Shown: piece by piece, positions 9,920 through 17,846 of the stretch
Position numbering within the stretch: position 1 is the stretch's first letter
Layout: each line of letters opens with the position of its first letter
DNA from: JARYLZ01 sp964388275
GTDB taxonomy: Bacteria > Bacteroidota > Ignavibacteria > SZUA-365
Length of the DNA: 64,000 nt
Assembly: GCA_964388275.1 (NCBI GenBank)
Contig: CAYLZD010000021.1
Coordinates: 9,696 to 73,695, forward strand
Direction: 5' to 3'
Translations under genes and position numbers: made by a program
The notes under the pieces: generated by a model
Seen by the model: only the letters and a program-made list of their open reading frames with translations
Told to the model about the DNA's origin: nothing
Databases searched by the model: none

Positions 9920-10479
9920 TCGAACGCCGACTTCATCCAGCCGATCAATTCCGCGTCCACAGCGGAGACGGAGTCGAGCCGGACCTTGTAATTGCACATC
10001 TGTCCGGCCGGTAGTGCCTTGAGACGTCCGCCGGCCGGAAGATTCTTCGCGTTCAGTCCGACCTCGACGGCAGTATTGGTGGCCGGACCTATCATGACGA
10101 ACTGTTTCTTCCTGCGATAGCTGACATAGGTCTTCTTGGGAGCTTCCTCGAAGTCGCCGAATTTCTTCAGTGCAGACAGTAGCAGGTCGTGAATCGGACG
10201 CAAAGCTTGCTTCGGACCGGTATACAGGCCGTTCAGCACGGCTTCCGGCGACGACTCCTCTTTCCCGGCCGCGCCGCTCTCTGACTTTCGCGCCACGTGC
10301 GCAAGGGTGTTGGCATCACCGTGTCCCAGTCCCAGCGAGGTCTTGAGCATGGCGACGATCTCCGAATGTTTTACGAGTCCGCTTTCCCTGATAATCGCGG
10401 CAAGTTCGGAGAGGGATTTGCCGCTGCGCTTTTCTATGTTCGCCAGCTGCGTTGCGAGAGCTTTATCCAAATCAGCCAT
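9907..10479 (-). CDS. DUF4287/DUF5655-like small protein
   Basis: A 190-residue cytosolic protein. The N-terminal ~65 residues ('KALATQLANIEKRSGKSL', '..gl.kH.EiV.mLKt..GLGHGDANTLAH') match my memory of the DUF4287 family. The C-terminal ~105 residues, with 'HDLL..alkkFGDFEEAPKKTYVSYRRKKQF' and 'NAKNLPAGGRL', match DUF5655, which is predicted to bind nucleic acid or a small ligand. The two domains are often fused in this order. A GGAG ribosome-binding site precedes the ATG. No catalytic residues are evident and the biological role is unknown. Family assignment is from memory of motifs. Confidence 0.7.
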   Translation of the reverse strand: MADLDKALATQLANIEKRSGKSLSELAAIIRESGLVKHSEIVAMLKTSLGLGHGDANTLAHVARKSESGAAGKEESSPEAVLNGLYTGPKQALRPIHDLLLSALKKFGDFEEAPKKTYVSYRRKKQFVMIGPATNTAVEVGLNAKNLPAGGRLKALPAGQMCNYKVRLDSVSAVDAELIGWMKSAFEAAG

Positions 10480-10690
10480 TGTATTCTCCGGTGTCGATTG
10501 TTGAACAGAGGGCGCGGAGATCTATCGGCGCCGCGCGCGTGATTATGATCGGACGTATAACTGACAAAACACAAGCATTCGTCGAATAGTTCACTTGCGC
10601 GTCGCCGCGCCGCCGGCCGGAGTCATCCTTGCGACTCAGCAACCTTGTGCATATGTTATGTTCACACGTTTCAACAAACAGGACACATCG

Positions 10691-12454
10691 ATGCAGCGTC
10701 ACACACTTTCTCGTATCGGTTCTATTTCCCGGCATTTGCCGTTTCTGCTCATCGCCGCCGCGCTGTTGCTTCCGGCCCGGCGGGAAGCCGCCGCCCAACT
10801 CCTGCAGAACATCGGCGCGCGCGAACTGCTGACGGATGTGGAGAGCAAGGCCAGGACGGACCTCGGCAATGACGCGATTCCCACCAATGTCATCTTCATC
10901 GGCATCGATTACATGGGCTTTTCACTCTCTATGGATCTGAACAGCGGCAAGGCGACCGGCTGGGTGTACAGATGGTATTCGCCGTCGAGGGATTCCTCCG
11001 AGTATCTGCTCGCCGTCAGGCCCCTGCTGGGCGGTCCCGTCATAATCGCCCTTTCGCTGGACACTCTGGACAGGGCTCTGCCCTTCAACGTGGGCACGAC
11101 CGCTCTGCTCGAGCCCTGGGTGGACTCTCCGGCGGCTCTATCCGGATCCAAGACAGGCGGGGCGGGAGCTTTCCTGCAGGCGCACCCCGATGCGCGCATG
11201 TCTCTCTCCGTGGTGCTCCGTAATACCACGCCGACTCCGATACTGCCCGTCGGACAATTCTGGCTGCTCGTCTACACGGCGCCGGGGGATACGATGACCT
11301 GCCTGGTGTACTCCGACTCGGGCGATCCCCTGCGCTGTACGTCGAGCAACGCCCCGGTCATCACCTCGTCGCCCAATACCCTCGCCCGAGTCGGCGAACC
11401 GTACACTTATCAGGTTAGGGCGCGCGGGGTCCCGGAACCGCAATTCTCCCTGATCGCGTCCCCGGCCGGCATGAGCATCGACGCCGTGTCCGGACTGATA
11501 TCATGGACACCTCAGTCGGGCCAGACCGGCGTGCACGACGTTTCAGTGGAAGCGTCCAACAGCAACGGCGCCGACCGGCAGAACTATCAAATCAGCGTCG
11601 AGGAGGCGGCGGGCCCGCCGCAAATAACCTCGATCCCGGTCACCGAAACCAGAGCGGGCGAGCCGTACCAGTATAACATCACGGCCGGCGGCGCTCCGCG
11701 GCCCACCATGGAACTCGAGACCGGTCCGACCGGCATGATGCTGGATCCCGGCCGCTGGATAGTCACCTGGCAGCCGTCGCGGATGCAGACGGGCGGGCAT
11801 ACGGTGCGCATAGTCGCGCGCAATCAGGCGGGCTCGGACACTCAGGAGTTCACACTCACCGTAGTCAGCGACCCGAGATTGCAGCCAATAGCGGACCGCG
11901 CGATCAAGACCGGCGAGCTGCTCGAGGTGCAGGCGGAAGCCGACGGCTTCCCGCAACCCCGCTTCTCCCTGCCGGTTAAGCCCGAGGGAATGACCGCGGA
12001 CTCCGTGACGGGCCTGATTTCATGGACTCCCTCGCCGCAGCAGACCGGCGTCCACAGCGTGGCCGTCGAAGCCCGCAATCGCGTGGGCTTTCATGCCACG
12101 AGCTTCAGCGTCACCGTAGACGCGGCTTCCGATGCGCGGCCGCCTGATCGGATGAACGGCTTCGGCCTTTCGGCGGCATATCCCAATCCGTCCTCTCTTT
12201 CAAGCGGTTCTGGCGTCTCGATCATGCTTACGCTTCCCGTCCGCGCCGCCTTGCATGTCCGGATCCTCGACGCTTTAGGCCGCGAGCTTCGTCTTCTCGA
12301 CGCCTCCGTGCGCGACCCGGGCGAGCATCTGCTGCGTTGGGACGGAAGACTGTCCTCGGGCGAAGCCGCGTCTGCCGGTGTGTACGTGATAGAGGCCGCA
12401 GCCGGCGGAAGCGTTGTCAGACGCCTTGTCGCGGTTGCCAATACGGCCAGATAA
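10691..12454 (+). CDS. Secreted protein with putative-Ig repeats and T9SS C-terminal domain
   Basis: The ATG at 10691 is chosen because it opens a good signal peptide (basic 'RHTLSRIGSISRH', hydrophobic 'LPFLLIAAALLL', then 'REAAAQ'). About 587 residues. An N-terminal ~200-residue region of unknown type is followed by three putative-Ig (He_PIG/cadherin-like) repeats. Each has the pattern 'G.p.yqv.a.G.P.P...L...P.GM..D..tG.isWtP...q.G.H.v.veA.N..G'. A T9SS domain with 'AYPNPSSLSSGSGVSIML' and 'SAGVYVIEAAAGG' closes it. It is probably a cell-surface or matrix protein; no enzymatic motif is visible. Confidence 0.82.
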   Translation: MQRHTLSRIGSISRHLPFLLIAAALLLPARREAAAQLLQNIGARELLTDVESKARTDLGNDAIPTNVIFIGIDYMGFSLSMDLNSGKATGWVYRWYSPSRDSSEYLLAVRPLLGGPVIIALSLDTLDRALPFNVGTTALLEPWVDSPAALSGSKTGGAGAFLQAHPDARMSLSVVLRNTTPTPILPVGQFWLLVYTAPGDTMTCLVYSDSGDPLRCTSSNAPVITSSPNTLARVGEPYTYQVRARGVPEPQFSLIASPAGMSIDAVSGLISWTPQSGQTGVHDVSVEASNSNGADRQNYQISVEEAAGPPQITSIPVTETRAGEPYQYNITAGGAPRPTMELETGPTGMMLDPGRWIVTWQPSRMQTGGHTVRIVARNQAGSDTQEFTLTVVSDPRLQPIADRAIKTGELLEVQAEADGFPQPRFSLPVKPEGMTADSVTGLISWTPSPQQTGVHSVAVEARNRVGFHATSFSVTVDAASDARPPDRMNGFGLSAAYPNPSSLSSGSGVSIMLTLPVRAALHVRILDALGRELRLLDASVRDPGEHLLRWDGRLSSGEAASAGVYVIEAAAGGSVVRRLVAVANTAR

Positions 12455-12515
12455 ACGCCGGCTCGCGGCGCAATCGGGGCCGCGGGAAGAGGGAGGATCG
12501 GCCGCCCGCCTTTTT

Positions 12516-12531
12516 CAGCCCGGCGGGGCTG
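12516..12531. other. Short hairpin upstream of bioY
   Basis: CAGCCC-GGCG-GGGCTG forms a perfect 6-bp stem with a 4-nt loop, preceded by TTTTT, 71 bp before the bioY ATG. It may end the upstream transcript read from the minus strand, or be a leader structure. It is not recognisable as a known riboswitch. Confidence 0.3.
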
Positions 12532-12601
12532 TAATTGTGCATATGCCGACTATTGATTAGTTTTGAAACATATCGTGTTTTGAATTTTCATCAGGAAATC
12601 C

Positions 12602-13165
12602 ATGAAATCAATCCAAACAGCCGCCATCGCCCTGCCGCGCCGGACCGCGCTCGCCGACGCCGCCCAGACAGGCATCTTTGCCTTGCTCACCGCGCTCGGC
12701 GCGCAGATCGTCATTCCCACGCTTCCGGTGCCGCTGACGCTGCAAACGGTTGCCGTACTGCTGTCAGGCGCCGTGCTCGGCGCCCGCAGAGGAGCTTACG
12801 CCCAGACGGCATATCTGGCCATGGGCGCCGTGGGGTTGCCGGTATTTGCCGGCTTCAGCGGGAGCATCGCGCACATTCTGGGGCCGACGGGCGGCTATCT
12901 GCTCGCGTTTCCATTCGCCGCATTCATATCCGGTTCTCTCACCGCATTCTTCAGACCGCTTCCCCGTTATTTCGCGTCCTTGCTTGCCATGACGGCGGCC
13001 ATGACCGTTGTATTCGCTTGCGGAGTAGCGTGGCTCGCCATGTTCTGGCTGCACGACTGGAACGCGGCGTTCGCGGCGGGTTTCACTCATCTTCAGGTGT
13101 GGGACGCCGTGAAGCTGCTCTCAGCGGCAGGCATCGCCGCATCCGTCGGCCGCTTCACGCGCTGA
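12602..13165 (+). CDS. bioY: BioY-family ECF transporter S component
   Basis: A 187-residue integral membrane protein with about six hydrophobic segments. The BioY hallmarks are present: 'LGAQIVIP', 'VPLTLQTVAVLLSGAVLGARRGAYAQTAYLAMGA' (in pieces), 'GLPVFAGFSGS' and 'GPTGGYLLAFPFAAF'. BioY proteins are the substrate-binding subunits of energy-coupling-factor transporters and normally import biotin. No biotin synthesis gene or ECF ATPase/EcfT lies nearby. Instead the gene leads a queE-queF-queC operon, with only 20 bp to the proposed queE start. The substrate may therefore be biotin or, as an inference from context, a deazapurine. The family is certain; the substrate is not. Confidence 0.88.
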   Translation: MKSIQTAAIALPRRTALADAAQTGIFALLTALGAQIVIPTLPVPLTLQTVAVLLSGAVLGARRGAYAQTAYLAMGAVGLPVFAGFSGSIAHILGPTGGYLLAFPFAAFISGSLTAFFRPLPRYFASLLAMTAAMTVVFACGVAWLAMFWLHDWNAAFAAGFTHLQVWDAVKLLSAAGIAASVGRFTR

Positions 13166-13185
13166 GGCGAAACCGGAGCAGAGAG

Positions 13186-13836
13186 ACGCTCAGGGTAAGC
13201 GAAATATTTCACAGCATTCAGGGTGAGGGCAGCCGCGCGGGGCTGCCCTGTGTTTTTGTGCGCCTGCAGGGATGCGGCCTCCGCTGCTCCTGGTGCGATA
13301 CGCCGCACGCGCTGCAACATGGGACCGAGGGAGAATTGCTGTCCATCGACGGCCTTCTTTCCCGCATGGAAGGATACAGGTGCCGCTTCGTGGAAGTGAC
13401 CGGCGGGGAGCCGCTCGAACAGGAGGATTGCCTTCCCCTTCTGGCCGGTCTCTGCGACGAAGGATACACGACCGCGCTGGAAACCGGCGGCCACATGGAC
13501 ATAAGCCGCGTAGATCCGCGCGTGATAGTCATAATGGACCTCAAGTGTCCCGGCTCCGGCATGTCGAAGAAGAACATCTATTCCAATCTGGAATACCTCA
13601 AGCCCTCCGACGAATTGAAATTCGTCATCGGAGACAGGGAAGATTACGATTGGGCGCGCGCCCTGATCCGGGAAAGATCGCTGGACGGCATATGCGGCAA
13701 TATCCTGCTCGCTCCGGTTTTCGGAGAACTCGAATACAGGACGCTGGCGGAATGGATGCTGGCCGACCGTCTGCACGCGCGCCTGCAGTTGCAGCTGCAC
13801 AAGCACATCTGGCCGCCGGACGCAAGAGGAGTATAG
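13186..13836 (+). CDS. queE: 7-carboxy-7-deazaguanine synthase (radical SAM), unusual start codon
   Basis: QueE converts 6-carboxytetrahydropterin to 7-carboxy-7-deazaguanine in preQ0/queuosine synthesis. Visible features are 'LRVSEIFHSIQGEGSRAGLP', the radical-SAM cysteines 'CGLRCSWC' (CxxxCxxC) followed by 'DT', 'VEVTGGEPLEQ', 'ALETGGH' and 'IVIMDLKCPGSGM'. No ATG, GTG or TTG lies where homologues begin. An ACG codon at 13186 sits 7 nt after a clean GGAG, so it looks like an ATG changed to ACG, or a genuine non-canonical start. Alternatives are CTG at 13162 (overlapping the bioY stop) or GTG at 13099 inside bioY. From ACG the protein is ~216 residues, normal for the family. Confidence 0.85.
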   Translation, partial: TLRVSEIFHSIQGEGSRAGLPCVFVRLQGCGLRCSWCDTPHALQHGTEGELLSIDGLLSRMEGYRCRFVEVTGGEPLEQEDCLPLLAGLCDEGYTTALETGGHMDISRVDPRVIVIMDLKCPGSGMSKKNIYSNLEYLKPSDELKFVIGDREDYDWARALIRERSLDGICGNILLAPVFGELEYRTLAEWMLADRLHARLQLQLHKHIWPPDARGV

Positions 13837-13893
13837 GACGCCCGGCGTCGGGTTCAATCAACACACTGATCCGCGAACTTACGGAAGCCCGCC

Positions 13894-14253
13894 ATGATCG
13901 AAGTATTCCCGAACAAATACCCTAAGCGCGATTACGAAATATCACATGTCAATCCGGAATACACTTCGGTATGTCCCATGACGGGACTGCCGGATTTCGC
14001 CACGATCGAGGTTAATTACGTCCCGGACAAGCTCTGCATCGAATTGAAGTCTCTGAAGTACTATTATCTCGAGTACCGGAACATGGGGATATTCTTCGAA
14101 ACGGCCGTCAACCGCATTCTCGACGATCTCGTCGCCGCCTGCAAGCCGCGGCGCATGCGCGTCACCGGGCGCTTCAACACGCGCGGCGGCATACACAGCG
14201 TCATCACCGCGGAATACGCATCCCCGAAACGCGCCAAACCGAAATCCCGCTGA
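13894..14253 (+). CDS. queF: NADPH-dependent 7-cyano-7-deazaguanine (preQ0) reductase
   Basis: A 119-residue unimodular QueF, which reduces the nitrile of preQ0 to preQ1, committing it to queuosine. The thioimide-forming cysteine is in 'TSVCPMTGLPDFATIEV', and the diagnostic QueF motif 'ELKSLKYYYLEYRN' follows, with 'GIFFETAVNRI' after it. A GGAAG ribosome-binding site lies before the ATG. It sits 57 bp after queE and 32 bp before queC in one operon. QueD and GCH-I (FolE), which supply the substrate, are not in the window. QueF places this operon in the tRNA-queuosine pathway rather than archaeosine or DNA deazaguanine modification. Confidence 0.93.
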   Translation: MIEVFPNKYPKRDYEISHVNPEYTSVCPMTGLPDFATIEVNYVPDKLCIELKSLKYYYLEYRNMGIFFETAVNRILDDLVAACKPRRMRVTGRFNTRGGIHSVITAEYASPKRAKPKSR

Positions 14254-14285
14254 CAAACATCCGCTTCCCGCCGCCCGCTCCACAA

Positions 14286-14975
14286 ATGCCCCCACTCGCC
14301 ATAATACTAACGTCAGGCGGGATGGACTCCTGCGTCGCGCTCGCCATGGCCTCGCGCGAATACACGCCGGCTCTGCTTCACGTCAACTACGGTCAGAGGA
14401 CGCAGGCGCGCGAGCTTGCCGCATTCACGGAGATAGCGGATTTCTACGGGGCGCCCGAGCGCCTGCGCCTCGTGGTCTCGATCGAGCATTTGGCCCGCAT
14501 CGGCGGATCGAGTCTGACGGATCCGTCACGGGCGGTGCGCGCGGCGTCGGAGCGGGGCGGGGGTATCCCGGACACCTACGTCCCGTTTCGCAATGCCAAC
14601 ATGCTTGCGATCGGAGTGAGCTGGGCCGAGGTTATCGGCGCCGAGGCGCTGTTCATCGGCGCCGTGGAGGAGGATTCGAGCGGATACCCCGACTGCAGAA
14701 AGACGTTTTACGAAGCGTTTCAGCGGGTGATTGAAACCGGGACCAAATACGAACGTCCGCTGCGTATCGTCACGCCGCTGATAGGTCTTTCCAAAGCCGA
14801 GATCATCCTGAAAGGGGTCGAACTGAACGCCCCGCTTCATCTGACATGGAGCTGCTACACAGGGGAAGAACTGGCCTGCGGCGTCTGCGAGTCCTGCGTG
14901 TTGCGCCTGCGCGGTTTCAGCCGGGCGGGAATCGAGGACCCGGTCCCTTACGAACGCGCGGCTTTGCCCAGGTGA
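14286..14975 (+). CDS. queC: 7-cyano-7-deazaguanine (preQ0) synthase
   Basis: A 229-residue PP-loop ATPase that converts 7-carboxy-7-deazaguanine and ammonia to preQ0. The ATP-pyrophosphatase loop 'SGGMDSC' is at residues 10-16. The conserved 'YVPFRNANMLAIG', 'IGAVEEDSSGYPDCR' and 'TPLIGLSKAEI' follow, and the C-terminal zinc site is 'WSCYTGEELACGVCESC' with four cysteines. The length is typical. It is the last gene of the bioY-queE-queF-queC operon and follows queF by 32 bp. No clear Shine-Dalgarno sequence precedes its ATG, so translation may depend on coupling from queF. Confidence 0.93.
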   Translation: MPPLAIILTSGGMDSCVALAMASREYTPALLHVNYGQRTQARELAAFTEIADFYGAPERLRLVVSIEHLARIGGSSLTDPSRAVRAASERGGGIPDTYVPFRNANMLAIGVSWAEVIGAEALFIGAVEEDSSGYPDCRKTFYEAFQRVIETGTKYERPLRIVTPLIGLSKAEIILKGVELNAPLHLTWSCYTGEELACGVCESCVLRLRGFSRAGIEDPVPYERAALPR

Positions 14976-15118
14976 ATTGAGCGGGATACTCTTCCGCGAA
15001 TGCCGCCTGAGGCCGGCTGTGCGGGCGCTTTATCGCATCCTGCGGTTGAAGATCAGAAACTCGGACCGATCCATCCCGAGTGAAAGCGTACCTCGATTCG
15101 AGAGTTTATATCTTTTTG

Positions 15119-15192
15119 TGGGCCCTGCCGGACTTGAACCAGCGACCAACGGATTATGAGTCCGCCGCTCTGACCAACTGAGCTAAGGGCCC
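15119..15192 (-). tRNA. tRNA with CAT anticodon, probably tRNA-Ile2 (k2CAU)
   Basis: The minus strand folds into a full cloverleaf: acceptor GGGCCCT/AGGGCCC (7 bp), D-stem GCTC/GAGC, anticodon stem GCGGA/TCCGT with loop CTCATAA, variable TGGTC, and T-arm GCTGG-TTCAAGT-CCGGC. The discriminator is A; the CCA end is not encoded. The anticodon CAT is shared by tRNA-Met and tRNA-Ile2. The anticodon-arm/variable sequence 'TTGGTCGCTGGTTCAAGTCC' closely resembles bacterial tRNA-Ile2, whose C34 is modified to lysidine by TilS, so Ile2 is favoured. Elongator Met is the alternative. Confidence 0.9.
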
Positions 15193-15293
15193 AGACACAT
15201 AAAATTAGCCCTGCGGGAGAGGAAAAACAACTGGTCTCGTTTCAGCTCCTGATTATCGGCGCGTGAACCGGGCGCTTCTTCAGCGGCTTTGCC

Positions 15294-15875
15294 TCACACG
15301 CAAACCGCGCCGCCGAGCAGGTGTTCGGCGCGTTCCACAACGGCGCGGTAGGCGTCGATAATGGGATGACTCCAACCGGCCGATACCGCCGTCAGAGCTT
15401 CCACGTAAAAGCGAAGCGTTTTCTCCCGGCCTCTCCTGAAAGTGCTCCAGAGCGCTTCTCCGCGTTCGGCATAAGCATCGAGTATGGTGGAGAGGTTGTG
15501 GATCTTGTCGGCGGCGCACACGGCCTTAACTTCCGGACCCGAAGCCGCCACTGTATCGAGGTAGAGACGTTTGCGCTCCTCCCAGCGCAGGCCCTTCCGC
15601 TCCGTCACGGCCATGACAATCGCGCATACGTCTTCCCCGAAATCCCCTGCCAGTTCCTCGGGCGTGTATTCGGTGTCCTCGAGCGCATCGTGCAACAAGG
15701 CTGCGGCTACGGCAGTTTCGGGAAAACCGTGCGCCTGCACAATGAACGCCACATGGAACAGATGTGTGACGTAAGGCAGATCGGGATCCGTCTTGCGCGT
15801 TTGTCCTTCATGCAATCGCACAGCAGTCCGCACCGCGCGCTCGATCAGTGGCGAGTATGTCGGATTGATCGGCAT
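15294..15875 (-). CDS. HD-domain phosphohydrolase, RelA/SpoT-hydrolase-like
   Basis: About 193 residues from the ATG at 15875 (a TTG at 15890 is possible but less likely). The N-terminal part is a metal-dependent HD domain. It has 'AVRLHEGQTRK', 'PYVTHLFHVA', the HD pair in 'AALLHDALEDTEYTPEEL', 'FGEDVCAIVMAVTE' and 'VCAADKIHNLST'. This arrangement is that of the (p)ppGpp hydrolase domain of RelA/SpoT and small alarmone hydrolases; no synthetase or TGS/ACT domain is attached. It may hydrolyse (p)ppGpp or another phosphorylated nucleotide in the cytosol. It heads a minus-strand run with the Nudix, MscS and HtrA genes, but the gaps are too wide to assert an operon. Confidence 0.85.
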   Translation of the reverse strand: MPINPTYSPLIERAVRTAVRLHEGQTRKTDPDLPYVTHLFHVAFIVQAHGFPETAVAAALLHDALEDTEYTPEELAGDFGEDVCAIVMAVTERKGLRWEERKRLYLDTVAASGPEVKAVCAADKIHNLSTILDAYAERGEALWSTFRRGREKTLRFYVEALTAVSAGWSHPIIDAYRAVVERAEHLLGGAVCV

Positions 15876-15975
15876 GAACGAACATACCAAAATTTGAGCA
15901 CACGCATTGCGTGCCGCATATCGATACGCCGGCGCCGGGTCAGGAGTGAAATCCCCGGGCCGCGGTCCGGCGTCG

Positions 15976-16551
15976 TTACGTTCTCACGTCGTCACGGCAC
16001 CCGATCAAACCGCTCTTCACCGCCGCCAGAAACAGCCCCGTCACCGTCTTGCCGTCGCGGATCTCCCCGTCCGCGCACATCCGCAGGGCCGTTTTCAACG
16101 GCACTCTGAGCATGCGGATGCTCTCCTCTCCCTGCTCCAGATGTTGTTCGCCGGGGCGGAGTCCGGTCGCCAGGAAAATATGCAGCACTTCGCTGCAGAA
16201 GCCGGGTGTCGTCATCATAGAGGTCAGCGGATCCAACCGATCCGCGCGCCAGCCGGTTTCCTCCTCGAGCTCCCGGGCGGCGCAGTCCCGCGGATCCTCG
16301 CCCTTGTTCAATTTGCCGGCCGGAAGCTCTATGATTTCCATCCCGATGGGATAGCGGAACTGGCTTATCAGCAGGACATCGTCATCCGGAAATAATGGGA
16401 CAACCACGGCGCCGCCGTCGTGTTCCACCACCTCGCGCACGGATAGATAGCCCGATCCGTGCCGGACCTCGTCGCGTTTGATAGTGAACACCCGTCCCGC
16501 ATATATCAGTTCACTGTGAAGCACATCGAATTGACTTTTCATGTCATGCAT
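15976..16551 (-). CDS. Nudix hydrolase, ADP-ribose pyrophosphatase type
   Basis: A 191-residue cytosolic hydrolase with a complete Nudix box: 'GEDPRDCAARELEEETGW' fits GX5EX7REUXEEXGU. The box follows 'ISQFRYPIGMEIIELPAGKL', typical of the ADP-ribose pyrophosphatase (NudF-like) subfamily, and precedes 'MMTTPGFCSEVLHIFLATGL'. It should cleave ADP-ribose or a similar nucleoside diphosphate sugar to AMP and a sugar phosphate. ATG at 16551 is used; a second in-frame ATG at 16542 is equally possible. There is about 100 bp on each side, and no operon is evident. Confidence 0.9.
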   Translation of the reverse strand: MHDMKSQFDVLHSELIYAGRVFTIKRDEVRHGSGYLSVREVVEHDGGAVVVPLFPDDDVLLISQFRYPIGMEIIELPAGKLNKGEDPRDCAARELEEETGWRADRLDPLTSMMTTPGFCSEVLHIFLATGLRPGEQHLEQGEESIRMLRVPLKTALRMCADGEIRDGKTVTGLFLAAVKSGLIGCRDDVRT

Positions 16552-16647
16552 GATCGCATCACCCGCCGCGGCCTCCAGCCTGCAGGCAGGCGCCGTATTG
16601 AAAACCGTAATCCGGCATCTTCCTTTTTCGTCTCGAATCCGGACCGT

Positions 16648-17766
16648 TCATATTCCCGGCTCCCCGCTCCCCGCTCCATCCTTCCTGCCCGGCGCCATAT
16701 GCACGACCCTCTGCGGGAATGGTATTTCGATGCCGTGTTCGTACAGGGCATTGTATATCATGGCCAGAATTTCGCCGCTGCGGGGAGGAATCTGATTGGG
16801 ATCCGTAATGCGCGCCATCGCGACGAAATTCACAGAAGAATCCCCGAGTTCCATGACGCGGACCTCTGTCCGCCCGGGCTCCACGACGTAAGGTTGCGCA
16901 TTTATCAGTTCGGTGACAATGCGTTGAACCTTCTCTATGCTTGTGCCGTAAGCGACCCCGAACGGTACGCGGAATCGCATCACGTCGTTGGGATAGGACA
17001 TATTCCAGATCTGGCTTTTCACGATCTCGGCGTTCGGCGTGATGATCATGACATTGTCGTCGTCTATCACCTTGGTGGAGCGGATTCCGATTTCCGCCAC
17101 ATTGCCGATTTTTCCGTCGGGGAGCCTGATGCGGTCGCCCACGCGGAAAGGCCGGTCGATCATCAACACGAAACCCGCGATCATGTTGGCGAGCGTTTCC
17201 TGCGCGGCCAGGGCGATCGCGAGAGAGCCGACTCCGAGAGAGACGACAAGCGTGGAGATATTCTGTCCGAAGTGATCGAGCACCACTATGGCCGCGACCG
17301 CGAAGACCACGATGTTCATCACCCGGTTGACGAGCGGCGCCAGTTCGTCGTCTAAACGAGTGTTGGTCTTGTGCGCGACGTCCTTCAGGTACCAGAGTAT
17401 CACAGCGTCCACTATCCGCGCGACGGTCAGCGCGGCGTAGAACAACAGTATGACGAAGGCGAGGCCCGAGAGGACCGCGAACAAGGTTCGCACCCATTTA
17501 TCGTATTCCGCGGCCGGCAGGCGCATGGCATCGAACGCCCAGTAGGTCACGGCCAGCACGATCAAGGGAGCCACGGCCCGCTTGAAGACGGCGAGCAGGA
17601 AATCGTCGAGCGACGTGGACGTGCGTTTTGCGAGCCGGTTTCTGACCGTGGAAAGCCCGAATTCAAGGGCTTTTCCGATCAGGTAAGCCGCCGCGATGTA
17701 AACCGCCGTCGAGAGGAGGGCGGAAAATATGGTGTCGCTGATGAGGAAGTTGAAAATATCCGGCAC
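16648..17766 (-). CDS. MscS-family mechanosensitive ion channel
   Basis: A 372-residue inner-membrane channel starting with GTG at 17766. An N-terminal set of four to five hydrophobic helices precedes the pore helix region 'VSLGVGSLAIALAAQETLANMIAGF', the conserved MscS TM3. The beta domain follows: 'RPFRVGDRIRLPDGKIGNVAEIGIRST', 'VMIITPNAEIVKSQIWNMS' (given in part), then the C-terminal cage. Such channels open on hypo-osmotic shock to release solutes. The C-terminus 'IPFPQRVVHM' is typical. Ion selectivity cannot be judged. Confidence 0.92.
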   Translation of the reverse strand: MPDIFNFLISDTIFSALLSTAVYIAAAYLIGKALEFGLSTVRNRLAKRTSTSLDDFLLAVFKRAVAPLIVLAVTYWAFDAMRLPAAEYDKWVRTLFAVLSGLAFVILLFYAALTVARIVDAVILWYLKDVAHKTNTRLDDELAPLVNRVMNIVVFAVAAIVVLDHFGQNISTLVVSLGVGSLAIALAAQETLANMIAGFVLMIDRPFRVGDRIRLPDGKIGNVAEIGIRSTKVIDDDNVMIITPNAEIVKSQIWNMSYPNDVMRFRVPFGVAYGTSIEKVQRIVTELINAQPYVVEPGRTEVRVMELGDSSVNFVAMARITDPNQIPPRSGEILAMIYNALYEHGIEIPFPQRVVHMAPGRKDGAGSGEPGI

Positions 17767-17846
17767 GATGGATCCGCGTTGTGATCAGTCGTGCAAATAT
17801 ACTCCCCCCGCGGGACAGTTGCTCCGGGCAGGCGAACCCGGCTATT

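Noticed and set aside
12535..13185. Upstream extension of the queE frame through bioY
   Set aside because: The extension is Arg/His-rich and overlaps the real bioY frame; homology to QueE starts only at about 13189.
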